From positions 1 to 32,905 of the forward strand of contig DAHVFH010000177.1 in the NCBI GenBank assembly GCA_027317105.1: a DNA stretch of 32,905 nucleotides, in the 5' to 3' direction. Made by a program: the position numbers and the translations under genes. The DNA comes from Cytophagales bacterium. GTDB taxonomy: Bacteria; Bacteroidota; Bacteroidia; Cytophagales; Cyclobacteriaceae. Shown piece after piece: positions 15,253 through 23,900 of the stretch. Position 1 is the first letter of the stretch, and every line of letters begins with the position of its first letter. Below the pieces are notes generated by a model that was not told the origin of the DNA, did not search any database, and saw only the letters and a program-made list of their open reading frames with translations.

Positions 15253-16608
15253 GTGGAACCCATTATTTTGATCGAAGAACCTCCCAGTCAATTTTTATCT
15301 GACCTCCTGGCCACCGGGCCAAACTGGTTTTATATTTTCGGCTTTTCGACTATTGTTGGTTTGCTTATCATTTCAGCTATTATTTCCGCATCAGAAGTCT
15401 CTTTTTTCTCATTAAAGCCTGAAGATTTGGACGGATGCCGCACCTCGAATAAAGCATCGGATCGAAACCTGATGGAGTTGCTCAAGAAACCTCGCCTTTT
15501 GCTGGCCACCATACTAATTAGTCATGACTTTGTCAATGTAGCGGTAGTAACGATTTCTACTTTCTTAATGTGGGAAATGGCGCACACCCGAAAGCCCGCG
15601 GAAACCATTGTAGGCGTGGTCACCTTCTTCGTCACGTTTGCACTAACATTCTTCAGCGAAATTGTTCCTAAAGTTTACGCCACCCAGCACAATCTAACCA
15701 TTGCGCGAAAGGTAGGCACCACCTGGAAGGGATTGGCCAGTATTTGCCAACCACTTTCCTGGTTGCTGATGGGTATGAGCCGACTTGTAGAGCGCAGAAT
15801 TGAAAAGAAAGGGTACAGCACAACGGTGGAAGAATTGAACCAGGCCTTAGAGCTAACCACGAAAAACAATGAAACAACCGATGAGGAAAAAGACATCCTT
15901 AAAGGAATAGTAAACTTCGGAACCCTTACGGTAAGGCAAGTGATGAAATCGAGGGTGGATGTTTCTGCCATTGATACGGAAATGAATTTCACCCAAATGA
16001 TGGAAACGATAACCCAATCGGGTTTTTCCAGGATACCGGTTTATAATGAAACGATTGATACCATTGAAGGTATTCTTTATGCCAAGGACCTGCTTCCGTA
16101 CCTGGATGAAACGGAAGATTTTAAGTGGCAAAAATTGTTAAGGCCTGGTTATTTTGTGCCGGAGACAAAAAAATTGGACTCCTTATTGAAAGATTTTCAA
16201 AGCAAGCACGTGCACATGGCGATAGTGGTTGACGAATATGGTGGCACGGCAGGCTTGATCACCCTTGAAGATTTAATTGAAGAAATTATTGGTGATATCA
16301 ATGATGAGTTTGATGAAGTGATCGCTGGCTTTCAGAAAATCGATGATCACACGTATATCTTTGAAGGAAAAACTTCCATCCATGATTTCTGTAAGGCACT
16401 TGAAATTGAATATTCAATTTTCGATGAAGTAAAGGGAGAAAGTGAATCACTTGGAGGTTTGATTTTAGAATTGCATCAAGCTATGCCCAAACCTGGCGAT
16501 CATGTCGCTTTTGATTGTTTCACTTTTACGGTAATGAATATCGAGCAAAAACGAATTTCCCGCGTACGCGTGGCCATTCAACAAGAGACGTTCAAGAATG
16601 AAAATTAA
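15253..16608 (+). CDS. gldE: Gliding motility-associated protein GldE (CNNM/CorC-type membrane protein)
   Basis: A 451-residue inner-membrane protein of the DUF21-CBS-CorC type. About residues 25-150 contain the DUF21/CNNM membrane segments (WFYIFGFSTIVGLLIISAII, TIVGVVTFFVTFALTFFSEIVPK). Two CBS domains cover about 225-345 (VRQVMKSRVDVSAID; HMAIVVDEYGGTAGLITLEDLIEEIIGDI). A CorC/HlyC C-terminal domain covers about 360-445. In Flavobacterium, GldE overproduction suppresses some gldB defects, linking it to the gliding/T9SS apparatus. The GTG at 15253 is the first usable start because a TGA immediately precedes it in frame; an ATG at 15249 is in another frame. The gene overlaps gldD by 11 bases. 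Assignment rests on the domain set plus gldD linkage. Confidence 0.9.
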   Translation: MEPIILIEEPPSQFLSDLLATGPNWFYIFGFSTIVGLLIISAIISASEVSFFSLKPEDLDGCRTSNKASDRNLMELLKKPRLLLATILISHDFVNVAVVTISTFLMWEMAHTRKPAETIVGVVTFFVTFALTFFSEIVPKVYATQHNLTIARKVGTTWKGLASICQPLSWLLMGMSRLVERRIEKKGYSTTVEELNQALELTTKNNETTDEEKDILKGIVNFGTLTVRQVMKSRVDVSAIDTEMNFTQMMETITQSGFSRIPVYNETIDTIEGILYAKDLLPYLDETEDFKWQKLLRPGYFVPETKKLDSLLKDFQSKHVHMAIVVDEYGGTAGLITLEDLIEEIIGDINDEFDEVIAGFQKIDDHTYIFEGKTSIHDFCKALEIEYSIFDEVKGESESLGGLILELHQAMPKPGDHVAFDCFTFTVMNIEQKRISRVRVAIQQETFKNEN

Positions 16609-17230
16609 ATTTTGTAGGCGGCCTTCGCAAATTGTCAACAGCTCCTTGCCTTCTATCCTCTGCCTACTGCTCACGGTCTTCTGCCTATTACTCGCATCCT
16701 GCTCACCCGATTACCAACCAAAACCCAAAGGTTATAACCGGTTGATTCTCCCCAAGGCAGACTATCAACTTTTGCCAGACACCCTGCCCTATCAATTTGA
16801 ATATTCAAAATCGGCTAAACTTTTAAAAGATACTTCCTGGATCAGTGAGCGCCATTGGGTGGAGATTTACTATCCTGAATTAAAAGCCAATATCCACATC
16901 ACCTACAAGCTATTGCATGGAAAGGAATCGCTTTTGAAAGAGTTGCTTAACGATGCTTACAACCTTACTTCTAAACAGCAAATAAAGGCCAATGCCATCG
17001 ATGAAATGATCACCAAAACCCCTTCGGGTAAAACGGCCGTGATCGAAGAAATTGCCGGAGAAGTACCCAGCCAGTTTCAATTTACAATGACGGACTCCAC
17101 GAAAAATTTTTTACGAGGTGCGCTCTATTTCAACATCCGGGTGCAAAACGATTCACTCGCCCCGGCAATTGACTTCATGAAAAAGGAAACGTTGCATCTG
17201 ATCAATACGGTTCAGTGGAAAAACAATTAA
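16598..17230 (+). CDS. gldD: Gliding motility lipoprotein GldD
   Basis: A 210-residue lipoprotein required for gliding and T9SS function in Flavobacterium. The signal peptide is long, with lipobox LLASC and the lipidated cysteine at residue 35. The mature protein starts SPDYQPKPKGYNRLILP, the typical GldD opening (YxPKPxGYxR). It continues with LPYQFEYSKSAKL, WVEIYYPELKANIHITYK, and PSQFQFTMTDSTKNFLRGALYF near the end. It starts inside the last 11 bases of gldE (translational coupling). An in-signal duplication (two 21-base units at 16656-16697) encodes LCLLLTV-FCLLLAS. The conserved neighbourhood makes the call firm. Confidence 0.93.
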   Translation: MKIKFCRRPSQIVNSSLPSILCLLLTVFCLLLASCSPDYQPKPKGYNRLILPKADYQLLPDTLPYQFEYSKSAKLLKDTSWISERHWVEIYYPELKANIHITYKLLHGKESLLKELLNDAYNLTSKQQIKANAIDEMITKTPSGKTAVIEEIAGEVPSQFQFTMTDSTKNFLRGALYFNIRVQNDSLAPAIDFMKKETLHLINTVQWKNN

Positions 17231-17314
17231 TGATTTAATTTGAATTAGAAGTAGGTTGAAACAGGCGAAAAGACATCATTCTAAAGGGTTTTAGTTTTTT
17301 TATTATTTTTGATT

Positions 17315-17500
17315 ATGCTAACCAAAGAAAAACTAATTGAAACGATCAAAGAACTACCCGATCCGTTTTCCGTTGAAGATCTTTTTGACCGAATCATCTT
17401 TTTACAAAAGGTTGAAATTGGTTTAGAGCAATCAGGAAATGGCCAAGTTCACACAACCGCTGAGGCAAAGGAAAGGCTTAAAAAATGGTTGTTGAAATAA
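17315..17500 (+). CDS. Antitoxin of type II toxin-antitoxin pair 3
   Basis: A 61-residue helical protein (MLTKEKLIETIKELPDPFSVEDLFDRIIFLQKVE...). It matches the small Bacteroidota antitoxins paired with ParE toxins: an N-terminal KELPDPFSVEDLFDRIIFLQKV helix and a charged C-terminus (AEAKERLKKWLLK) that would wrap the toxin. The ATG at 17315 is preferred over an in-frame TTG at 17309. The last 16 bases overlap the toxin gene, indicating coupled translation. No DNA-binding motif is obvious. It lies between gldD and recG and is probably an inserted module. Confidence 0.78.
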   Translation: MLTKEKLIETIKELPDPFSVEDLFDRIIFLQKVEIGLEQSGNGQVHTTAEAKERLKKWLLK

Positions 17501-17790
17501 AATGGACATCTGAAGTACTTGATGATATTGAAAACATTGCTCAATTCATCGCAAAGGATTCGGAGCATTATACGATTCTGCAGACTGAACGGTTTTTCGA
17601 AAGAACAATAATTTTGGTATCTCATCCTCTTGCTGGCAGCCTTGTGCCGGAATTAAAATCAAAGAATATCAGGCAATTAATGGAAGGAAACTACCGGATC
17701 ATATACGCGGTTGTTTCACCGTATCGGATAGACATTTTGACCGTGCACCACAGGAAGCGATTACTTTCGAGTAATCCTCAATTTGAATAA
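17485..17790 (+). CDS. ParE/RelE-superfamily toxin (type II toxin-antitoxin pair 3)
   Basis: A 101-residue toxin of the ParE branch, whose members poison DNA gyrase. Features: the opening VEIKWTSEVLDDIENIAQFI, helix LQTERFFERTIILVSHPLAG, the conserved strand pair NIRQLMEGNYRIIYAVVSPYRIDILTVHHRKRLL with the GNYRIIY motif, and the HHxKRLL-like ending seen in ParE. The length is normal and no disruption is visible. The gene overlaps its antitoxin by 16 bases. recG starts 45 bases downstream in the same direction, so the module sits immediately before a repair gene. Whether it acts as ParE or RelE cannot be read from sequence. Confidence 0.85.
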   Translation: MVVEIKWTSEVLDDIENIAQFIAKDSEHYTILQTERFFERTIILVSHPLAGSLVPELKSKNIRQLMEGNYRIIYAVVSPYRIDILTVHHRKRLLSSNPQFE

Positions 17791-17835
17791 TAATAAATTT
17801 AGCAAGAGAATCACAAGCATTATTAAATTGACTAA

Positions 17836-19935
17836 TTGGCCTTGGCAAACTTCTTCGACACTGCTATCGAATTTCTTAAAGGAGTCGGCCCTCAACGTGC
17901 GGTGCTCCTTCAAAAAGAATTGAAAATTTTTTCATTTGGCGATCTCATCCAGCATTATCCCTTTCGCTATGAAGACCGCACCAAATTTTATTCGATTGCG
18001 GAAGTAGATGACGCAATGCCCTACGTTCAGGTTAAAGGAAAGTTTACCGATTTTGAAATCATCGGAGCACGAAACAAAAGAAGGTTGATCGGCTACTTTT
18101 CTGATGGTAAAAGTGACATGGAGATGGTATGGTTTCAGCGCATCGATTGGGTTATTCATAAAATAAAACCCGGTATTGAATACGTGGCGTTTGGAAAACC
18201 AACGCGTTTCGGCAAGAAGATCAATATTGCCCATCCCGAAATCGAACCGGTTACTGAAAATAATCTTAAGGGAAATACTTTCCAGCCCGTTTATCCCATC
18301 AGCGAAAAACTTCGCGCCCGCTATATCGATAGCAAACAAATTGCTAAACTACAAGTTGAGCTTTTTCGAGTGGCAGAGGCTCACATTCGTGAAACATTGC
18401 CTGACAATTTATTGAAGCAACAACACCTGATCAACAAAAAGGAGGCACTAAAAAATATTCATTTTCCAAAAACACAAGAGCTGTTGTTGGCAGCACAGCA
18501 ACGGCTGAAGTTTGAAGAATTGTTTTATATCCAGTTGCGCCTGATCAAAATGAAATTGGTGCGACAGGATAAGTTTAAAGGACAAGTATTTAACGATACC
18601 AACATTCTCACCAAATTTTACAAAGAACACTTGCCCTTTGACCTCACAGAAGCACAAAAGCGCGTGATCCGTGAAATCTACATTGACATGAAATCCGGAA
18701 AGCAAATGAGCCGGCTATTGCAAGGCGATGTGGGCAGTGGCAAAACGATCGTGGCTTTTATTTGTCTGTTGCTGGTGATTGGAGGAGAGGCGCAAGGCGC
18801 GTTGATGGCACCTACTGAAATCCTTGCCCAGCAACATTATGCTAATTTGAAAAAGTATGCCGACCTCATGGGGATCACCATTGCATTGCTAACCGGATCC
18901 GTGAAGAAATCAAAACGACAGCCGATTCATGAGCAATTGCAAAAGGGTGAATTGAAAATATTGATTGGAACGCATGCCCTGATTGAAGAGGAAGTGAAAT
19001 TCAAAAAACTCGGCCTTGCCATTATTGATGAACAACATCGCTTTGGTGTGGCACAGCGAAGTAAGCTCTGGCAAAAGAATGCAGAGGTGTATCCGCATGT
19101 GTTGGTGATGACGGCCACACCCATCCCACGCACCTTGGCAATGACCTTATATGGTGACTTGGAGATTTCTACCATTGATGAATTGCCCAAAGGAAGGAAG
19201 CCAATTCAAACGACACATCAATTTGATTCCAGTCGGTTGAAAGTAAATGGATTTATCCGAAGCCAGATTGAGTTGGGAAGGCAAGTGTATGTCGTTTATC
19301 CCTTGATTGATGAATCGGAAAAGCTGGATTTAAAACATTTGATGGACGGCTACGAGAGTATGTCTCGTGCTTTTCCCGATGTGCCCATTAGTATCGTCCA
19401 CGGGCAGATGAAGCCACAAGCCAAAGATTTTGAGATGGCGCGTTTTGTGAAAGGCGAAACAAAAATCATGGTAGCGACCACCGTGATCGAAGTAGGTGTG
19501 GATGTACCGAATGCGTCCGTAATGATCATTGAAAATGCCGAACGCTTTGGGTTGTCACAACTGCATCAACTGCGCGGACGTGTAGGCCGAGGTGCCGAGC
19601 AATCGTATTGTATTTTGATGACGAGTTACAAGCTAGGCGCAGATTCCAAAACACGTTTGGAAACCATGGTGAAAACCAACAATGGTTTTGAAATTGCCGA
19701 GACCGACCTAAAGCTTCGCGGCCCGGGCGATTTAATGGGAACACAGCAAAGTGGTGCTCTTGATCTGTTAATTGCCGACTTGAGCAAGGACGGAAAATTG
19801 TTGCAACGAGCCCGTGAAGCTGCGAATGAAATTCTGATCAACGATCCTGAACTTAAGAAAATGGAGAACGCGCTGATCCGAACGCAAATAGAATCTGTAA
19901 AGAAGACAGCGGTAAATTGGAGTAGAATAAGCTGA
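17836..19935 (+). CDS. recG: ATP-dependent DNA helicase RecG
   Basis: A 699-residue helicase that remodels stalled forks and branched DNA. The N-terminal domain (FLKGVGPQRAVLLQKEL) is followed by the wedge/OB domain at about residues 60-155. Then come helicase motifs: Walker A GDVGSGKT (297-304), Walker B/DExx as DEQH (398-401), TATPIPRTLAMT, and the C-terminal lobe VATTVIEVGVDVPNASVMI, QLHQLRGRVGRG, with the RecG signature LKLRGPGDLMGTQQSG near the end. Length and order are typical. The TTG at 17836 is the only reasonable start, since a TAA precedes it in frame; a TTG two codons later is possible. It may share a transcript with the toxin-antitoxin pair upstream. Confidence 0.95.
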   Translation: MALANFFDTAIEFLKGVGPQRAVLLQKELKIFSFGDLIQHYPFRYEDRTKFYSIAEVDDAMPYVQVKGKFTDFEIIGARNKRRLIGYFSDGKSDMEMVWFQRIDWVIHKIKPGIEYVAFGKPTRFGKKINIAHPEIEPVTENNLKGNTFQPVYPISEKLRARYIDSKQIAKLQVELFRVAEAHIRETLPDNLLKQQHLINKKEALKNIHFPKTQELLLAAQQRLKFEELFYIQLRLIKMKLVRQDKFKGQVFNDTNILTKFYKEHLPFDLTEAQKRVIREIYIDMKSGKQMSRLLQGDVGSGKTIVAFICLLLVIGGEAQGALMAPTEILAQQHYANLKKYADLMGITIALLTGSVKKSKRQPIHEQLQKGELKILIGTHALIEEEVKFKKLGLAIIDEQHRFGVAQRSKLWQKNAEVYPHVLVMTATPIPRTLAMTLYGDLEISTIDELPKGRKPIQTTHQFDSSRLKVNGFIRSQIELGRQVYVVYPLIDESEKLDLKHLMDGYESMSRAFPDVPISIVHGQMKPQAKDFEMARFVKGETKIMVATTVIEVGVDVPNASVMIIENAERFGLSQLHQLRGRVGRGAEQSYCILMTSYKLGADSKTRLETMVKTNNGFEIAETDLKLRGPGDLMGTQQSGALDLLIADLSKDGKLLQRAREAANEILINDPELKKMENALIRTQIESVKKTAVNWSRIS

Positions 19936-20150
19936 TTGTATTTTACGCTATATCCGTATCTTTTATACTGCATATTGCGGTAGTTTGGTGATCACTAATG
20001 AGTTTTCGACCGTTTGGTATAAATCAGTTACAATTATCATTTTGAAAGCATAAGTACAGTTACTAAAAAAAGATTCATTGGATTAAATGCCTCTGTGACT
20101 TGGTGGCTCAAAATTTTAAACTAAATTTATTAGTTGATTAAACCTTTGCT

Positions 20151-20894
20151 ATGAAAAGACCTTTACTTATTGCGTTTGCAAACCTTTTTTTCACGGTGGT
20201 TTCTGCGCAAACCGTTACAATCGACAAAGTTGAATTGGCAGGTGACAAAATTATTGTCCATTATAATCTGGAGAATTCGAATTCCTCCTCTAATTTTTTG
20301 CTGAACCTATACGGCTCCAATGATAATTTTTCATCTCCATTGGCAAAAGTAACCGGAGATATTGGTAGCGAAGTGAAGCCGGGGCCCAACAAAAGAATTG
20401 AATGGAATATCCGGCAAGAGTATGGAAACTACAAAGGCAAATTGACCTTGGAGATTCGAGGTAAAGTTTATGTTCCGTTTGTGAAACTTCAGAATTTTAC
20501 CACAGCTGCTTCTTACAAGCGCGGAAAAGTGCATGAAGTGTTATGGAAGCCAGGAAACAATGATCCGATAAACGTGGAATTATACAAGGGCGATCAGCGT
20601 ATCCAGGGCAGCATGAGTCAACCCAATAATGGAGCCTTTGGGTTAAACATACCGACCAACACCAAAACCGGAAGTGATTATCGGCTAAAGATTTCAAGCG
20701 CTAAAAACAATGATGAAATTATTTATAGTTCCAACTTTAAGATAAAGGCAAAAATTCCTTTACTCCTGAAAGTCCTTCCCATTTTGGCCATTGGAGGTGT
20801 GGTGGCAGTTTTGGGCGGTAGAAGCAGCAAAAAGGACGCAGGGACCTTAACTAATGTCAGCCAAGATTTACCGTTGCCGGGATTCCCTAAATAG
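20151..20894 (+). CDS. Secreted protein with Kre9/KNH-like (Ser-Thr-rich GPI-anchored family) domain
   Basis: A 247-residue exported protein. A signal peptide (MKRPLLIAFANLFFTVVSAQ) precedes an Ig-like beta sandwich. Near residues 115-200 the pattern is that of the Kre9_KNH/GPI-anchored family: VLWKPGNNDPINVELYKG (Trp132, Gly135), NNGAFGLNIPTNTKTGSDYRLKISS, YSSNFKI. A hydrophobic stretch at about 204-222 (LLLKVLPILAIGGVVAVLGG) could anchor it, and a low-complexity tail ends PLPGFPK. It opens the run of co-directional genes at 20916 and 27460, with only 21 bases to the giant T9SS cargo, which suggests a shared job at the envelope. Function is unknown; a carbohydrate/adhesion role is a guess from the fold. 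Confidence 0.75.
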   Translation: MKRPLLIAFANLFFTVVSAQTVTIDKVELAGDKIIVHYNLENSNSSSNFLLNLYGSNDNFSSPLAKVTGDIGSEVKPGPNKRIEWNIRQEYGNYKGKLTLEIRGKVYVPFVKLQNFTTAASYKRGKVHEVLWKPGNNDPINVELYKGDQRIQGSMSQPNNGAFGLNIPTNTKTGSDYRLKISSAKNNDEIIYSSNFKIKAKIPLLLKVLPILAIGGVVAVLGGRSSKKDAGTLTNVSQDLPLPGFPK

Positions 20895-20915
20895 AATACA
20901 ACCGAAAAATTCTGT

Positions 20916-23900
20916 ATGAAAATACTTTTACTGTCAAGTTTATTCTTTATCCCATTGCTGAGCACATCTCAGACTAATTGGGCATGGAATTCAAAAAATG
21001 GACCTTATGGCGCAACCGTAAATAGTATAGCCATTACTTCCGGAGGGACTTATTTTGTTGCAACAAACAGTGGTGTTTTTAGCTCTTTGGATGGGTCAAT
21101 TACCTGGGCGAAAGCTAATGTGACATCAAATACGGCAGGCTTTTCTGGAATAGCGGTTGCCTCAAATGGAACGATATACGCTTTGCAAAATTATGTTTAT
21201 CCGGGAAATTATGGCCTATACAGTTCTACTGATGGCGGTTTGTCTTGGTCACTTTTATCTTCAACCGGGCTGCCTTCTAATAACTCTAAAATAAAGGTAG
21301 CACCCAAGGGTTACATCTATGTTTCTTACAATTACTCTAATCAGGTTTATCGTTCTACGGACAATGGTGCAACGTTTAGTGCTCTCCCGGTGACTTTTTC
21401 CAGTAACATTTCTGATATGGCAGTGGATGGAAATAATAAGTTTATCGTAGCAACCCAATCGAATGGTGTTCAAGTTTCTACAACTGACGGAATTACATTC
21501 TCGCCTATAGGAAGTGGCATGAGTGGTTCTGCTAATATTTATTCTTTAGCGATTGATGGTTCAAACAATCTTTATGCTTTGGCTTCTGATGCTCCGTATC
21601 GATCAACAACAAGTGGAGCAAGTTGGTTATCTATCAAAGGAGCTATTGTGGATGCTTCATTTAATGGCCTGCTAAATACCGATACTTCTGGAAATTTGTA
21701 TGTAATAAATTTTTCTTCTACCAAGCTGTATAGTTCCTCCAACGCAGCATCAGCCTCTCCCCCCACGTGGACCACGGGCGTGAATTACAATGCAGCCAAT
21801 ACTAACTACATTAACTGCGCGTTTTTCAAGAATTCCACAGCTGCGCTACTTGGTCGATCGGGCACAGGAGTAGACCTATCTTCTGACGGAGGAAATACTT
21901 GGGGCGTTTCATCATCTGGCATGAAAGGCCTCAGCAACCCAGCTATTGCAAGGACTTCCAGTGGTCGTCTATTCTGCGCAGCGGGAATGAATGGATACTT
22001 CTTGTCTATCGATGACGGAAATACATGGAATTTAATTATTTCAGGAAACGCCAATACGAATATCAATGGGTTTAGAACGCTTAATGACGGTTCAATTTTA
22101 GCTTATGGAAGCAATGGAGCAATTAGAACAGTAAATGAAGGTACCTCTTGGACAATTCAGAATTCAACGACAAATCTTTATAACGTAAGCACCTCCGATG
22201 GAATCAACCTATATTATCCCAATGGTACTGATGTTTCTGTAAGTGCTAATCAAGGGGTTGCCTGGACGGCAAAAGGCCTTACCGGTATCGGCACAAACTA
22301 TATTCAAACGATTACCCCCGACAATGGAGGAAATCTTTATCTGAAGGTTCAAAATAGTTCTTCTGGCCAATTGGAAATATGGAAAGTAAATAACGGAGGA
22401 ACTGTAGCATCAAAATTGTCTACTTTTTCAGGCGGGTACGTTTATGACATCAAGACGATAGGCGCTACCGTTTATGTGGTTGCTGGCGCAACCATTAGCA
22501 AGTCCGTTGATGGCGGGAGTACATGGAGCAGCATCAACCCCCCGTCCGGTATCTCTTATATTTTGAAAATATTTTTGTATGATGATTCGAACATTGTTAT
22601 TCAAACTAATACGGGTGTTTTCAGCACAACTAACTCCGGTTCTTCCTGGCAATCCAAGCCCCTGAATGATGTGCCATCAGCAACGATTTCTGATCTATTC
22701 TTTGCACCTGACCAATCAGTTTACGCAGCAACAAATAACTCTGTAATTCAAAAAAGCTCAACACCGGTGATCTTGCCAGCAGCACCAACCGGGCTCGCTC
22801 TCACCGCAAAATATGTTGAAACGGTTGATTTAATTTTTACTGACAATGCAGCAAATGAAACCGCCTATCTATTGGAGGCTTCAATTGGTAATAATACTTC
22901 TTACCAGCAAGTGGGTAGCTATGCTGGACCATTCAATGGACCTCAGGGAATAGTGGCTCTAAACGATATTAATTCCGCTGTTACAGCCGATTCTGTAATC
23001 CTCTATTACTTTCGCGTACGAGCGTTGAATGCTGCTGGTTATTCAGCTTATTCCAATGAGGTATCGGGCACGAGTTTTAAAAATTGCACTTCTACAGTAC
23101 CTGACAACAGGAGTTGGACCGCTGTTGCGACAGCAGATCCGGGCAGCTCAGCTTCAGGAGCTGGCCCATTTACAAATGCTACAGTTATAATTCAAAAAAT
23201 TGCTAATTCAAAAAATAATTTCACCGTTTCCCAATACTCAATGGGAGTAACGCCTACGTCAGTCCATAGTGCTACTTCAACGGCCATATTTATTGAAACG
23301 TGCGGCCAAACCTATTTCACCTACGACAACACGACCTACCAAGACGCTGCTAACGGAAACGGTACCTGGGATGGAAGTACACTTACGCTGAAGTGGCAGG
23401 CCGATCCCAATCAGTTTTCTCTTTTTCAAGGAACAACCACATTGACTTTAAATGCTACAGATCCAGTACCCGCTTCACCCACCCTTAGTTCGTATGTGTT
23501 CTCATCTTCGAGCCTCTTACTAATTTGGAATTCGGTACCTTTTGCTACACAATACATAATTGAGCGCTCAACTACCAGCGGAACATTTTCTGGCGGACCC
23601 TTGGCTATGGTCAGTTACCCCGCTATACAGTTTTATGATAATGGTTTAACACCAGGCATCACTTACTACTATCGGATTACAGCTAAAAACGCATTTGGAT
23701 CCTCAGCTCCTTCTGCCCAAACTTCTATTGCTGTTCCTTCTAGTACATTATTCGCTCCGGTTCAAAACAACATGGCGCTTAACACGGACAGTCAACAGGG
23801 TGTATCCTGGGCTGACTTGGACGGGGACGGTGATGAGGATTATATTTCCCCATCGTTCACGAATTCTGCCGGTCAAAATTCGGTTCCAGTATTTTATGAA

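Noticed and set aside
17304..17311. TATTTTTG -7-like box before toxin-antitoxin pair 3
   Set aside because: It lies only 3 bases before the ATG and has no TTTG at the right distance. It is likely a chance match in a T-rich stretch.
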